From contig JAPQWV010000672.1 in the NCBI GenBank assembly GCA_027422505.1, forward strand, positions 1 to 64,000: a stretch of 64,000 nt of DNA, written 5' to 3'. The position numbers were made by a program, and so were the translations under genes. Below the pieces are notes generated by a model. It was given only the letters and a program-made list of their open reading frames with translations. It did no database searches and was not told the DNA's origin. Source of the DNA: Craterostigma plantagineum. Lineage: Eukaryota > Streptophyta > Magnoliopsida > Lamiales > Linderniaceae. This document shows positions 11,371-25,731 of this stretch, one piece after another. How positions within the stretch are numbered: position 1 is the first letter of the stretch; each line of letters begins with the position of its first letter.

Positions 11371-13051
11371 ATTGTTGTAATAATGTTTGGTCTTATTTTC
11401 CGGCGCGTGAGATTGATGTATATAGAATTTGAAAAGATAAGAGCGATGAATGATTAATTAATTAAATCATCAATTAATTAATTAAAACTCACCCAATTGT
11501 ATTATATTGGCGACTCTAATCTGAACAGCAGTATTGCTTGGAAGTTTCGTGTTTGATTTGCCTCAAACATCACGAGGCTTCTGAATACATTGAATTGAAT
11601 AAGTATAAGTTTCTATTTGTGTTTTCTTTAAATTCCGCTTTTCAATTTTTTCGGGCAAAAAATTGACTACACTTTTGTTGAAATTCGGGTCGGGCCTCCG
11701 GTAATTTTATCTGTTAACGAGGCCCACGCACATGCGTCACACGGAGAATGGGTACCCGGTATAAGCTGGGTTCCTTCTTAAAACCAATTGGTGATAAGAG
11801 GAGTGACCCATCATCTTATAAAACTCATTCTTTTATTAGTCATAATCGGTGTGGGACTTTATTAGTCCTCACACGTGACACTCAATACTCCCCCCTCACG
11901 TGTGAGCCCATTTCTTTTTTTTAAATTGGACGGGAACGCCATTCTTTTCGAACCCGCGTATATTTATTTGAGTCGGATCATCCCGCACTGATACCATGAA
12001 TTCGAGCCGGACCTCCGGTAATTTTATCCGTTAACGAGGCCCATGCACATGCGCCACACGGAGAATGGGTACCCGGTATAAGCTTGATGGGGTTCCTTCT
12101 TAAAACCAATTAGTGATAAGAAGGAGTGACCCATCATTTATAAACTCATTCTTTTTATTGGTCATAATCCGCGTGGGACTTTATTAGTCCTCACACGTCA
12201 CACCCAACACTTTTCCTTTGGACCAAACTAAAGAATTTCCTTATTTCATTCGTTGCATTGCAAGGGTGGGTCGGATCGAATGGTAGGATACTTTTATAAT
12301 ATTCAACGTTAGGGAAACCTTCTAGAGAAAGTAGCAGTCTCCTCAATCTTACACAAGTTTTACATAACCTACGAATTAGAAAGAAATTGCGGAATCACAA
12401 ACATAACAATCGTATACAAACCAGATTCGAATAGGACCTTACATTTTGTTCCATTCTGTTTAACCTTTTAAGTTGAAAAAGAAAACCAAAAACAAATTAA
12501 ATGCGGACGAGCACTGCTGTCAATTTCGTGCATTCCCACATGAAAGACTTGCTGGTTCGAGCATACATCCAAAATTACATAACGTGGCGTACATATATAT
12601 ATAGATAAAGTTGAATATTCCGATCAGCATTGTACCCTAGAAAATTTAGTCAACGAGTAATTCGATATAAGAATAATTGGAATTTATGATGGGTTCGTCA
12701 ATGCAGCTTGTAATTTACTAACTTACAAAATTATTCCAAATCTTGGAGCTTGGTTGCAAAGAGTATTTCAAATCAAGTGGCTAGTCAACTAGTCTAGCTT
12801 TGACCATTATCAAAATAACAATTAAAATCCCACAGCAGCACAGCCTAAGCAAAAGTTTTCAAAATCAAATAAAACGACATCGTTTCAAGGCTGGGTGCGC
12901 AAAAGTAAAACTCACCCATCCATATGAAGTCACAGACAGGAATATAATATACATACTTAAGTGACGGGATGGATCTATTACCTCATCCCAACCAAAAACT
13001 TCAGTAATGTCATCATCCAATAGAAGATTCAGGCAGAGAAGGAAAACTCCA
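11371..13051. other. Intergenic region containing a TRIM element
   Basis: Apart from the TRIM at 11676-12209 I see no gene. The DNA is AT-rich and includes the receptor-kinase promoter on the left and the helicase 3' UTR on the right. Confidence 0.55.
11676..12209 (-). mobile_element. TRIM (terminal-repeat retrotransposon in miniature), complete
   Basis: Two direct repeats, 11676-11887 (212 bases) and 11997-12209 (213 bases), are about 90% identical by eye. Read on the minus strand they start TGTTG/TATTG and end at CA, with CAACA preserved at the outer end. Next to the upstream LTR lies TGGTATCAGTGCGGGA (11981-11996), a primer-binding site like that for initiator tRNA-Met. Next to the downstream LTR lies the purine tract GTGAGGGGGGAG (11888-11899). 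CTTT (possibly CTTTT) flanks both ends (11672-11675 and 12210-12213) as target duplication. The internal region is only 109 bases and non-coding, so the element is non-autonomous. The LTR divergence suggests an old insertion. Confidence 0.9.
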
Positions 13052-15683
<2,632 letters not shown>

Positions 15684-18484
15684 CAAGTTTCCCCTTTATA
15701 TGCCGTGCTATCTGCAATTAGATGCCAAGAGACAAATTGACAGAATAAACATTGAACTGTGCACTTGCTCCACACGTTCACAGCTAGTGAGCACGAAAGT
15801 AAAGCTGCTAACAACAATGCACTACAAAGTCGATTTTAGCAACTGGAGCTATTAGAAGAAGAATGTTAGGAAGTTTGAAAGCCATAGAGTTTACATATCC
15901 AAACAACACCAAGAAAAAGGCCAACGCAAGGATACCTGGAAGAACAAACGCAAAGCAGAAGTCGATATAAAAAACTCACAAGATGAAAAGTACAACATGC
16001 AAAGACAAAAGCTCACAACAGAATCGGAAAATCTATATAAATCATTGCTTAGGACAAAGCAGCACCCATTTATCAACCTCGAAAGACAGATCTATACTCA
16101 ACTTCCATGAATCGTAACACCGTTTTGCCAGGATTAGGAAAAAATTACCCGTTCCGACGTCGTTTTGCACAGCTCGGAGAACAGAGAGAACCTCTTGGTT
16201 GGACTACCCCTCTATCTCTCTCTCTCCTCCTCTGCCTTCAAAATCTCCTCTCTTGTTTTTTTTCTCGGGCGTGGCGTGGTTAACAGATATCCAACCATGG
16301 TTAATAATTGAATTTACACGTGCTGTATAGGCCCAATACTACGTAAAATGGGCCGACTGATAGCCCAATTACACTTTGACCGTCCATATATGGGTTTTAA
16401 CTTGTAGAGTGAGACCAGCTAATTTATTATTTAGCGGTGAGCAAATAATTATCACCTTTACTCTTTTTTTTTTCCGTAGCCACCATTAAGCATAATGAAT
16501 TAAGTACTAGTCACAAGTCCACCGTCTCATTAAATCTTTACCACATATGTATATTGTTAATTAATTAAAGAAAATAACGATGTTATCGATGATTGGTGGT
16601 GGGAGCGATGCTTATTTTTGGAAATCATGTGTGATGGCAAAAAGTTAAATTTAATGATGTTCTTGACGCGGCTTGCCTACATTACACTACACGTGTCGAA
16701 AGCCCAAATTCCTTACTTGTTGTTATACGACTGGTGCGCGTTGAGACACCTCGGCCACTTTTCGAAGAAGCTTCTTATAGTCTCAATTAACAGTTTTTCT
16801 TCTTTTTTTTCTTCAAAACAATTAGTTCGTACATCTATTAAGAAGTGTGAGAAGACATTAAGGAAGAGAGGAGAAGGATGGACGTTGCTTGTCATGTATT
16901 TTTTTCATTTTTTATTTGATTTATATAGTCACATTGCCACCAACGACAAGACTATGAGCACGTCCAGCAAATAGGAGAACCCACCATAGATTTATATGCA
17001 TACCGATACCTTATTACATTATTTAAACTTTTCCTAGTATAGTATTCTTTCCACGATACTATGTTCCACCATTGTCAAAATCTGCACAGCTGTACTCAGT
17101 TTACACACATACGTATTAATTAATGCTATATGTATATATTAAGAAAGCCACCCTGTCCGAAATTTTCCATTTCATATTCCAATAAGTGAAAAATATATAT
17201 ATCCAACCTTTCTAGTGAATTGAATTAAATATGAAACTTCAATTGCATAATTTTTCTAATGTATGTAAACGTTGTGGATTGGATTATATGAGGGAGGGGA
17301 GGGGCAATGTTAGGAATCGGTCTTTGAGCACTTAATTCAATCATTAAGAGTGTAGACAAGAGATGATAGTCGAGTACAAGTGATTTTGTCCATTTCCTCT
17401 CTCTCTATCCCTTGTTATGATTTGTGTGTGGATGTCAAGTGTTTATGCCTAATTCTTACAATGCTTTTTACTCATTAAATAATGACTTGTCCATTCCTTT
17501 AAGATCTCTACTGATCGTAACAGCTAATGCTAGCTCTTCTCAAATCCACAAGATTTTTAAGCGGTAAAAAAGATTTTTTAATGATTAGTGATTACAATTT
17601 TGTTTGGGAACGAGATACGATTGTATTAGTAAAATTCAATAGTAGGACGACACTGCTCGTGAGCTTTTGCATGGAAAGTCGCGTCATTAATTAATCGACG
17701 ACTCTTAGTGCGAAATTGTGACAGCTTGCAGCCATGTTGTATGTACAACTCCCATTTCGTCATCTTGTAATAAGCATATATGTGATGTAATAATAGATCA
17801 ATATTGAATGAAGTTTTCTCGAGGAAATTGCATGGAGTATAATATAATTTGATAAATCATATTACATATATGCTGCTGTTTGAATGTAAATTATTTCCAA
17901 CACTGTGGGGCTGAGAGAGAGGGAGAGAGATAGCCCTGAAGCGGCTCTCTCATAATTTCTATCTATCTTTTTCCGAATTTAATTTTTATTATTTATCGTA
18001 AGAGACTGGTTGGTGCCCACATCATGAAGGTTATATGAATAACGATACGATGATATGATCATTTATGGGATGAAAGGACATAACTTTGGTCGACTCTTTC
18101 TTCGCTTCTCAAAATTACATATGAATTCTTCTCTTTCCAATGTGTGTATGTGAGATAATATGACCATATCTTCGAAAGGCATCCCACTTCTAACTCGCTG
18201 TACTAGCAGATTAAAACAATACCACCATTAAAAGTAAGAAATATCTATGTTCGCCAAGGGATAATGAACAAAAAAAAAAAAAAAAACTAATAATTCTAGA
18301 GTACTAGAAAAATAACACCCAATATATAATATATTTGTTGAATAAGGCCGTTCTGTTTTTTTTTTTTTTCTTACGTTTATGCGGAGGATATTAACTACAT
18401 ACTAAACTAATAACTCAAGTTTAAAATATCGAAAATGAAGTTAGGTCGAGTAATTACTCACTATGATCTTCTTTAGACAAATTC
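15684..18484. other. Intergenic, helicase and MYB promoters
   Basis: This 2.8-kb AT-rich stretch separates two divergently transcribed genes. Short open frames at 16618-16974 and 15891-16076 lack family signals and look random. I see no repeat with clear termini. Confidence 0.5.
16330..16367. promoter_or_regulatory. Site II cluster upstream of the helicase
   Basis: GGCCCA (16330-16335), TGGGCC (16349-16354) and AGCCCA (16362-16367) lie within 38 bases, about 650 bases before the helicase ATG and about 100 bases before a CT-rich leader at 16200-16265. Such clusters are typical of constitutive plant promoters. Confidence 0.45.
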
Positions 18485-18492
18485 TATAAATA
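18485..18492 (+). promoter_or_regulatory. TATA box of the MYB gene
   Basis: TATAAATA lies 133-140 bases before the MYB ATG and is followed by a CT-rich leader. The spacing gives a transcription start near 18520. Confidence 0.55.
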
Positions 18493-18624
18493 AGTCCATG
18501 CACCACCACCTCCTTCATTTAATCCTTATCCTTCTCTTTCTCCGTCTTCTTTATATTCTTTTTTCTCTCTGTCCGTTTATCTCTTACACAAGTATATTAG
18601 TTTCTTCGTCTTCTTCTTTAAATC

Positions 18625-20272
18625 ATGGACAAGAAACCATGCAAATCACATGAAGTTGAAGTAAGGAAAGGACCATGGACCATGGAAGAAGATCTAATAC
18701 TCATGAACTATATTGCTAACCATGGTGAAGGAGTCTGGAATTCACTAGCTCGATCAGCCGGTAAATTATAACTATCTATATCTCTATTCTTCCTTGGGGA
18801 AAATAAGAGGATACATATTTAAGATGACCTATATATTTAGCTCTAAAGCGAGAAATATTTTAATAATACTGTATTATACGAAAAAGGTCTCAAGCGCACT
18901 GGAAAAAGTTGTCGTCTGAGATGGCTTAACTACCTCCGCCCAGATGTTCGAAGGGGTAATATTACGCCCGAAGAGCAACTTCTGATTATGGAATTGCATG
19001 CTAAGTGGGGAAATAGGTATATGATAATTATTTACAAATACGAATGCTTTGATCATTAGATAAATCATAATACTCAATGGTTTTTCGTTCAAGATCATAG
19101 CTTGCATTATTGCTCTCTTCGAACTTATAGATATTAATCGTAAATTGATTGATATATTCAATAAAGTATATGAACATGATGAAACAGAAGCACGTTGTGA
19201 ACGTGGACCTAAAAGGAGTTGATGAGGTAGAAGTTTCCATATATAGAAATACCCTTTACAATAAGTCACATGTTAACTCTTAATATATGATCCACTTGAA
19301 AGTGTAGTCGAAGCTTAGCTCGTGTTAGATGGCTAGTTTATGTGCTGATATTGACATTCACCTTATTGTTTTGGCTTTTCTTGGCATAAGGGACCCTTTA
19401 CAATTGCATTCATCGCTTTTCTTTTTGCACGTATAATTTCCAATTAAAATTGTTTGAGTTTCATGTAGTGAATTTTGATCAATTTTTCTAATTTGAAAAG
19501 AAAGAAGAATCGAACGAACCTGTTTTAGGGTTTTGGCTCTTCGCTGAGAAGCCTTTCTCGGTGTTTAAGGTCCTTTTTCTTTTCATCTTTTTCCGCAGGC
19601 AACGCATAAAGCAGCAAGTGCATGTTAGCCTATAGTATGCATATATACAGATCGCATTTACATTATTTAATGTATTGTTGGAGCATAAATATATATCTAG
19701 AATAATTTATTCCGTCCTATATGACATTACCGTACGTGGGCCACCTATATAGATATTTACACAAAAAGCGAGATTTCCAATTTATTTACTGCTTGTAGGC
19801 AATTAAATTTCACCACCTAATCATCAAATATTATTATTCATTGATCATAATTTTCTTATTTTCTTATCGTCCCAGGTGGTCGAAAATTGCTAAGCATTTG
19901 CCTGGAAGAACAGACAATGAGATAAAGAATTATTGGAGGACTCGAATTCAAAAACACATAAAGCAAGCCGCCGAAAATTGCAGCAACGATAATATGCAGT
20001 CGACTACAAGCCAAATATCGAGCACTAATAATAATATTAATAATAATAATTGCTGCACAGAACAACAAAGCCATCAAGCGGTTGAATCCTATTCACCATC
20101 TCCTCCGCCCCCTTTTAATATTTCATATAATAATAATAATATTAACAATGATAGTAACAACAGTAATATGGAAGTCTTCCATCAAGGACCGACTTTCACC
20201 ACCGATCAGTCAAACGACGCACTTTGGAGCATGGAGGATCTTTGGTCCTTGCAATTACTCAATGGTGAATAG
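18625..20272 (+). CDS. MYB21: R2R3-MYB transcription factor, subgroup 19 (MYB21/MYB24/MYB57)
   Basis: Exons 18625-18760, 18887-19016 and 19876-20272 join in frame to 220 residues. R2 starts [15 protein letters not shown] and ends at RWLNYL. R3 runs from [14 protein letters not shown] to [15 protein letters not shown], with the regular tryptophans. The R2R3 sequence and the two intron positions match subgroup 19. The C-terminus has an Asn-rich stretch, a SYSPSPPPP segment like MYB21's TYSPTPT, and a terminal [15 protein letters not shown] resembling the activating motif of this subgroup. In Arabidopsis these factors act downstream of jasmonate and JAZ repressors in stamen and petal maturation and in flavonol and scent genes. 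MYB21 and MYB24 cannot be told apart here because both lie in the corresponding duplicated Arabidopsis segments. Confidence 0.93.
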
Positions 20273-22743
20273 TGATTAAAAATATATTTATTATTCAAAT
20301 AAAAAAGAACGCGCTTATAAGAAGGTATATAAATTATACTAGTTAATTTTATATCTTTTCCGGGGAATAAGTACAATTAGTGTGAAATTTCTATTTTGTT
20401 ATATTACTGCTCATCAGACAATACGGGTGATTTTTGAGATTGGGTATCAAGACAACAAAGAGGTTCAATTTATGAATTGATCCAAGTGTAATTGTGATAA
20501 TGTAATGATGTATAGAAATAATAAAGTCTTATATTTATTGCGTTGTTTCCTTTCCAATTACGGTCGGCTAGCTAATTAAAAGCCAAAAGAAAAAAAAAAT
20601 GGGTTTATCATAAAAACAAGAAATGTACTTTAGTAATAATAAATTAATGATCGGTTTGCCTGATTATTACAAGTCGGCTAATTAATCATAGTTTGACCCC
20701 ATTTTTAGCAGCTAATATAATAATCTAGTTTTGATGCGACGGATCATATTGAGTTTCGTACAAATCGTCGTCGTCAGTCAGTCATCATCAGCCGGCATAA
20801 GTAATGTCTTAATCTACGTTGATAGGAGGCCTCCACTCATCACTGTCCTTATTATTGTTCTTGTCTTTTACGTAACTATTTCAATTTCCATGGTTTCTTG
20901 TCAGAACAATGTTTTATAAATCGTATAACGTATTGTGCCGTGTTTAGTGCCAGTGGCGCGTAGCGTAATAGCGTAGCGCATTGCGTGAGTATTTCGGGTA
21001 ATCTATATATAATGTAATAAATTTTGTATAATACATAATAAATATAAATATGCTATGTTGGTCATTTTTATGTCATTATTGTAGTTATGAGACTAAATAT
21101 CCAATATTTAATTGCACTATTAATTTTCTGTGGATAATGGAAAGACTTGTGGATATAAATTGGTTATATTTTCAATTGTACGTTAACTATGTTACACAAT
21201 TCATCGATGTATTACTATTCCAAAATTAGTCTTAACATGACCACATTATTATGAATAAATTTACGAATTACACAGTTGATTTTGATCAATACCCAAATAG
21301 CGCGAGTATTTTGAAAAATAGCGCAAAAAACGTAAAAAAGCGTAAAAACGCGTAAAAATGCGTAAAAAGTAAAATAGCGTAAGCTTTTAGGGAAAAACGC
21401 GATTTTTAGTACGCGTTGACGCGTTTTGTCCCGAAAATACGCGCGCTTTTTTAAACAATGCGTCAGAATATCATTTTACAAAACGAAATGGTTTATAATG
21501 TAGGTAGATATTTTATGAGTTTTCTTTATAGTAACGAACAAATATGGAAAATAGTACACCCCACTTACCGTAGCGTGGCTCTACCACTACACTATCTATG
21601 CTTTGTTTGTCCACCTCGAAGATTATTATTAATCACTCATGGAATACGAAGACCAGCTACTTGAGAAAATTTAAATTTTATTTGAATTATTATTGGTAAG
21701 CAAATGCCGAACCCGAGTTTTATTAAATCGGCACGTATAAAGGCGGTGTAGCTATTTTCGGAAAATATTGAATATTGACTTTATATAAGATGCTATATTC
21801 GTGCATGGTTAAATTCGACCGTTGCCTAACTCTCACGGTGGTCCACTTAAATAGATATCAATCGTCTATCTACATGAGTTATATATCTATGTGTCGTTGT
21901 GACGACGATGTAACGATTAGTCGATTATCAAACCTACTTAAGATCCAAGAAAGTAGCTTGTAGAGAACATGTTTTATTTTATATAATTCATATATACTTA
22001 GATGCAGCTGGCAACGTAAAAACACCATATCTACTAGTCTACGAAAAAGTAAGAGATAAAATCGAAGTTGTATCGAGGCATATATATTATAAAGACTGGT
22101 GAATGATCCATGGCAGGTCGGCTATGACAAATTTATATTCTCATCAGATTTTAATCCTTGTTAAACCAACGTTATATAAATAAAATGAAAACCCGTTGGT
22201 CCAATTGCCTGTCAATAAAACATTGCATTTCTCTCTCTTATTATGGGCCTCTAACGGACCAGACTATGACTTGGCATTGATTAGTGTACAATGATTTATT
22301 TGAGCCCATTTCCAAAATAAATGGGCCATCCATGATGTCCTACTATATTCTACCGTTGCATTGCGGGGCATAGTCCTTCAGTCAGCTATTAGTCAAAAAG
22401 CTTTCAAATATTGGTAAGACTAAGCATGATCTCTCTCTCTATGATACATACATATGTACATACATGCTTGGCATATATTGCCACGTAGGCCAGTAAGTAG
22501 GTGCCTGCTGCATAAAGGCGAAGGAAGGCTACGCTTCAGCTCAGCATTTATTTTCCGCTAATAAACACATCTCTCTTTTTCATCGTCCTTTTTCGTTCAG
22601 TAAAAAGCAAAACAGAACCAATTCCTTTTTGTTTTCCTCTTCAAACCCTAGTTATACAATCGAAGGTACAAAGAGGGGTTTTTGTTTTCCCAAGGCATCT
22701 GCGAAGAGGATACCAAGAGGTTTTTTGTTTGCATACCCAACAG
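20273..22743. other. Intergenic, with MITE and PWWP promoter
   Basis: Besides the MITE at 20907-21460 I find no gene. The right end has the PWWP promoter: TGGGCC-type motifs near 22247 and 22324 and AAACCCTAG near 22644. Short frames at 20731 and 21775 look random. Confidence 0.5.
20907..21460. mobile_element. hAT-type MITE, about 554 bases
   Basis: The left end reads CAATGTTTTATAAATCG. The reverse complement of the right end reads CATTGTTTAAAAAAGCG (13 of 17 match). Flanking octamers are TGTCAGAA (20899-20906) and CGTCAGAA (21461-21468), a 7/8 match expected of an old 8-bp target duplication. A subterminal inverted motif GTATTTCGGG (left) and GTATTTTCGGG (right, inverted) supports pairing of the arms. 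The right arm is packed with GCGTAAAAA-type units between 21300 and 21380. No transposase is encoded. Confidence 0.75.
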
Positions 22744-25302
22744 ATGGCAAGCACGGGGAACAGTGTCTTCTTTGCTGACGAGAAGAAGGAAGACGATGGT
22801 GTTCATCCTGCGGATGCTGGGGAGGATAAACATCTCGCTGAAACTAGTACTGTAGTAGAGACCGTTACTGTTACTGGTAAGTTTTTGATTGATGTGAATA
22901 AAGTGAGCTTTGGTTCTGAGGAAGAAAACGTTGACGTTCGTAGTGGGTTCGAGCTCAACATAGGCGCGTTTTCTCAGAGTGATAAGGATGAAGTGAGTGC
23001 AAAAGGTCTGGTATCTACTGGGGATAATGGAAGCGGAAACTATCACGAAGAGGTTGATATTGACAAGTCAAAGTACGCTGACCATGTTTACGGTGTGGGC
23101 GATCTTGTTTGGGGTAAGATCAAAAGCCATCCATGGTGGCCTGGACAAATTTACGATTCTAAGGATGCTTCCGACTTTGCCGTGAAGCATGGCCAAGAGG
23201 GTCGCATCTTGGTTGCTTTCTTTGGAGATGGTTCTTGTTCATGGTGCTTACCATCGTTCCTCGTGCCTTTTGTTGAGAATTTCCATGAGATGTCTAAGGA
23301 TAGTACGTCCAAGAGTTTTCTGAATGCTGTTAATCTGGCTGTAGACCAAGTTAGAAGGGTTCTCGAAACTGATATGATGTGTAATTGCATTTCAATGGAG
23401 ATAAGAGATTCTATTTCCAGGCCAGTGGTTCAAAATGCTGGAGTGAGACCTGGAGTTCTTGTGCCAGAGGTAGACGTTCGACGACTTTCGATTCCAAAGT
23501 ACGAACCCAATGAAGTACTTTCGAGATTGGTGCACTTTGCAAAGAATGCATCTAGTGGGAGTGCCCTCGAGGCTGGAGTCCTCAGCGGTTGGCTTTCGGC
23601 ATTCTACCGCTCAAAGGGCATCGTTTGCTTGCCTGTATATGTAGAGTCGATTCCTATTGAGGGCTTGGAAGATATCAGTTCAGACAATGGCGAGAATCAA
23701 GGCACTGAAGACTTAAGTGTCCCAACTGATGCCCCTCTTCTGGGTCCGCGCGATGACGATTGGTCGTCTCTTCCCGAAAATGCTAAAACTGCAGGCGATG
23801 TAGTTTATCAGAGAAGGAAACAGAAAAGTGTTTCTGAGATTATGGCTGATAGCGTGTGTGTTTCACCCAAGAGACAGAAAATAAGTTCTAATAAAGACGA
23901 CATAGATGTTGATAAGTTCAAGTCGTCTGGCAAGAGAAAGGAGAGTTATGCTAAACAAGCAGAAAAAGGTGGGAGTGATCGAGGTTCTAGGGGGGGTAAG
24001 TCACGGGGTAAGAAGAAGGCTAAAGATGATGCATCTCCATTAATATCAGATGAAAAGGGTTCAGTTGCGAGTAGTAAGGGGGATGGCTTAACTGATGAGA
24101 ACTCCAAGAGAAGACAGAGTAAAAGTGAAGATGGTACTTTTGAGGAGACTTCTGGTGAGGCCATAGAGGAATCTGAAAATGCATCTACAACCAGGGTACG
24201 AAAGAAGAGTAAGTACCTATCTCCTCCTTTTACAGAACCTATAAGTAGGGTAGGAAGTTCGAGCTTTAAGAAAGAATCAGAAGCTGCTGTGAAGGCAACG
24301 GTCAAGCTGGAGGGACAGAAAGCTTTGGGCAGTGTACCCGGGTCAGGTGATGATATGCTGAAAGAAAATGATGCACCTATGGTCACATCCCCTAACATGG
24401 CTTGCAACGAGGGTAATAGATTATCGTTTTCTGTATCTGATGTTGATGTACCTGTTCATGAGGTATTGTCTGGGATCCAACGTGCAACTGTTGATCCTCT
24501 TTACTTGAGCAAGAATGGATCACTCGAGACGGTTTGGGGATTTATTTCTGCATTGAGAAGCTCGACCTATCGACGTGGATTGGACTACACAGGGTTTCGG
24601 AAATTCATTGCTGGTAAGAATGGAAAAACATTAGCTTCTGAACCCGAAAAGCTGGAGAAAGGCAGTGATCAGAAATCTACCAAAGCTGTAATGGGTAAAA
24701 GAATGCCCGATTCATCTTCCAAAACATCCAAGGCTAAGAAGAGGCTGGAAAAGTCAGAGACATCCAAGTCAAAGGAAGATGCTGAGATTTCCCTAGCAAA
24801 CCACCCAAATGAAAGTGCTGCTCCATCAGCACTTGTTATCACATTCACACCTGGGTTTCCCTTACCTTCGAAAGAGGAGGTTGTGAATGTGTATGGTAAG
24901 TTCGGGACACTGGAGGAAAAGGAAACAGAGGTGTTTGGTGATTCTCGCTTGGCGAGGATTGTGTACAAGGAGTACTCCAATGCTGAGGCAGCATTTAAAT
25001 CATCTGTTATTGAGAGCCCTTTTGGGGTTGGCAATGTGCAGGATTACTGGCTGAGTCATTCTTTGGCTCAGACAACACATCATCATCTTGCTCCTCCCGA
25101 CATTTCTAGAGGTGATGCCATTTCTGATGTGAAATTAATCATGCATAATCTGGAGATAACGGTCGGCATACTTGAGAAACACCACTCGAAGTTTTCTGAC
25201 GATGATAAAGCACATTTGAAGGAGGAGGTGAAGAATCTTACAGAACAGGTCGAGCTGGTGAGCGAGAGAGTTCGAGTCATGGCAGAGAACACTTCGTCTT
25301 AG
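22744..25302 (+). CDS. PWWP domain protein (PDP family)
   Basis: A single uninterrupted exon encodes 852 residues. The PWWP domain lies at about residues 110-215 and contains the literal signature SHPWWPGQI, followed by FFGDGSCSWC. The middle is long, charged and low-complexity, with basic stretches of nuclear type (GGKSRGKKKAK). Near residues 690-770 is an RRM-like fold (LVITFTPGFPLPSKEEVVNVYGKFG to ARIVYKEYSNAEAAF), typical of plant PDP proteins. A coiled coil closes the protein. PWWP domains bind methylated histone tails, and Arabidopsis PDPs work with MSI4/MSI5 and PRC2 in repressing FLC. The start is the ATG at 22744; a TTG at 22729 is in frame but unlikely. Matches the position of At3g27860/At5g40340 beside MYB21/24 (recalled). 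Confidence 0.9.
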   Translation: MASTGNSVFFADEKKEDDGVHPADAGEDKHLAETSTVVETVTVTGKFLIDVNKVSFGSEEENVDVRSGFELNIGAFSQSDKDEVSAKGLVSTGDNGSGNYHEEVDIDKSKYADHVYGVGDLVWGKIKSHPWWPGQIYDSKDASDFAVKHGQEGRILVAFFGDGSCSWCLPSFLVPFVENFHEMSKDSTSKSFLNAVNLAVDQVRRVLETDMMCNCISMEIRDSISRPVVQNAGVRPGVLVPEVDVRRLSIPKYEPNEVLSRLVHFAKNASSGSALEAGVLSGWLSAFYRSKGIVCLPVYVESIPIEGLEDISSDNGENQGTEDLSVPTDAPLLGPRDDDWSSLPENAKTAGDVVYQRRKQKSVSEIMADSVCVSPKRQKISSNKDDIDVDKFKSSGKRKESYAKQAEKGGSDRGSRGGKSRGKKKAKDDASPLISDEKGSVASSKGDGLTDENSKRRQSKSEDGTFEETSGEAIEESENASTTRVRKKSKYLSPPFTEPISRVGSSSFKKESEAAVKATVKLEGQKALGSVPGSGDDMLKENDAPMVTSPNMACNEGNRLSFSVSDVDVPVHEVLSGIQRATVDPLYLSKNGSLETVWGFISALRSSTYRRGLDYTGFRKFIAGKNGKTLASEPEKLEKGSDQKSTKAVMGKRMPDSSSKTSKAKKRLEKSETSKSKEDAEISLANHPNESAAPSALVITFTPGFPLPSKEEVVNVYGKFGTLEEKETEVFGDSRLARIVYKEYSNAEAAFKSSVIESPFGVGNVQDYWLSHSLAQTTHHHLAPPDISRGDAISDVKLIMHNLEITVGILEKHHSKFSDDDKAHLKEEVKNLTEQVELVSERVRVMAENTSS

Positions 25303-25731
25303 AGAGGAAGAAAGAAAGAAAGAGGTGAGACTTGAGAGTGCTTTGGTGGTGCAATGTTTGTTTAGTTCCAAAACGACAACCTTTACTTTTGGCTGACATT
25401 TTAGTTGGGGAGACTTCAGCGTATTATCTTTTGAAGGATGACGTTTAGAACTTGACTGTAGGGCCTTGGATAATGTTGGTGTTATTGCAAAAGCAGTAGT
25501 AGTAGTAGCTTAACATTTCTCCCATGTCCAAGTTTTTGTTACAGTTACAGATCGAATGAACCCTCCCTCCCCCTCACAAATCCCACAAGGAGAAACCTAT
25601 ATATGTACGATACACAGCACAAACAACTAGAATAATAAATATCCATCTAAAAGCACGACGAGTTCAAGCACAAAGTCCTCAATCTGCAAACCACTAACAT
25701 AATTAATAATCGAATACTAAACACAATTCTC
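25303..25731. other. Intergenic, convergent 3' ends
   Basis: This 429-base interval should hold the 3' UTRs of the PWWP gene and the flippase gene. A GTA repeat (GTAGTAGTAGTAG near 25496) is the only local feature. Confidence 0.55.

Noticed and set aside
16618..16974. 118-codon frame in the helicase-MYB gap
   Set aside because: AT-rich, low-complexity translation without known motif or splice context.
22729..22743. Upstream TTG start for the PWWP protein
   Set aside because: Plants rarely start at TTG, and an ATG follows five codons later.
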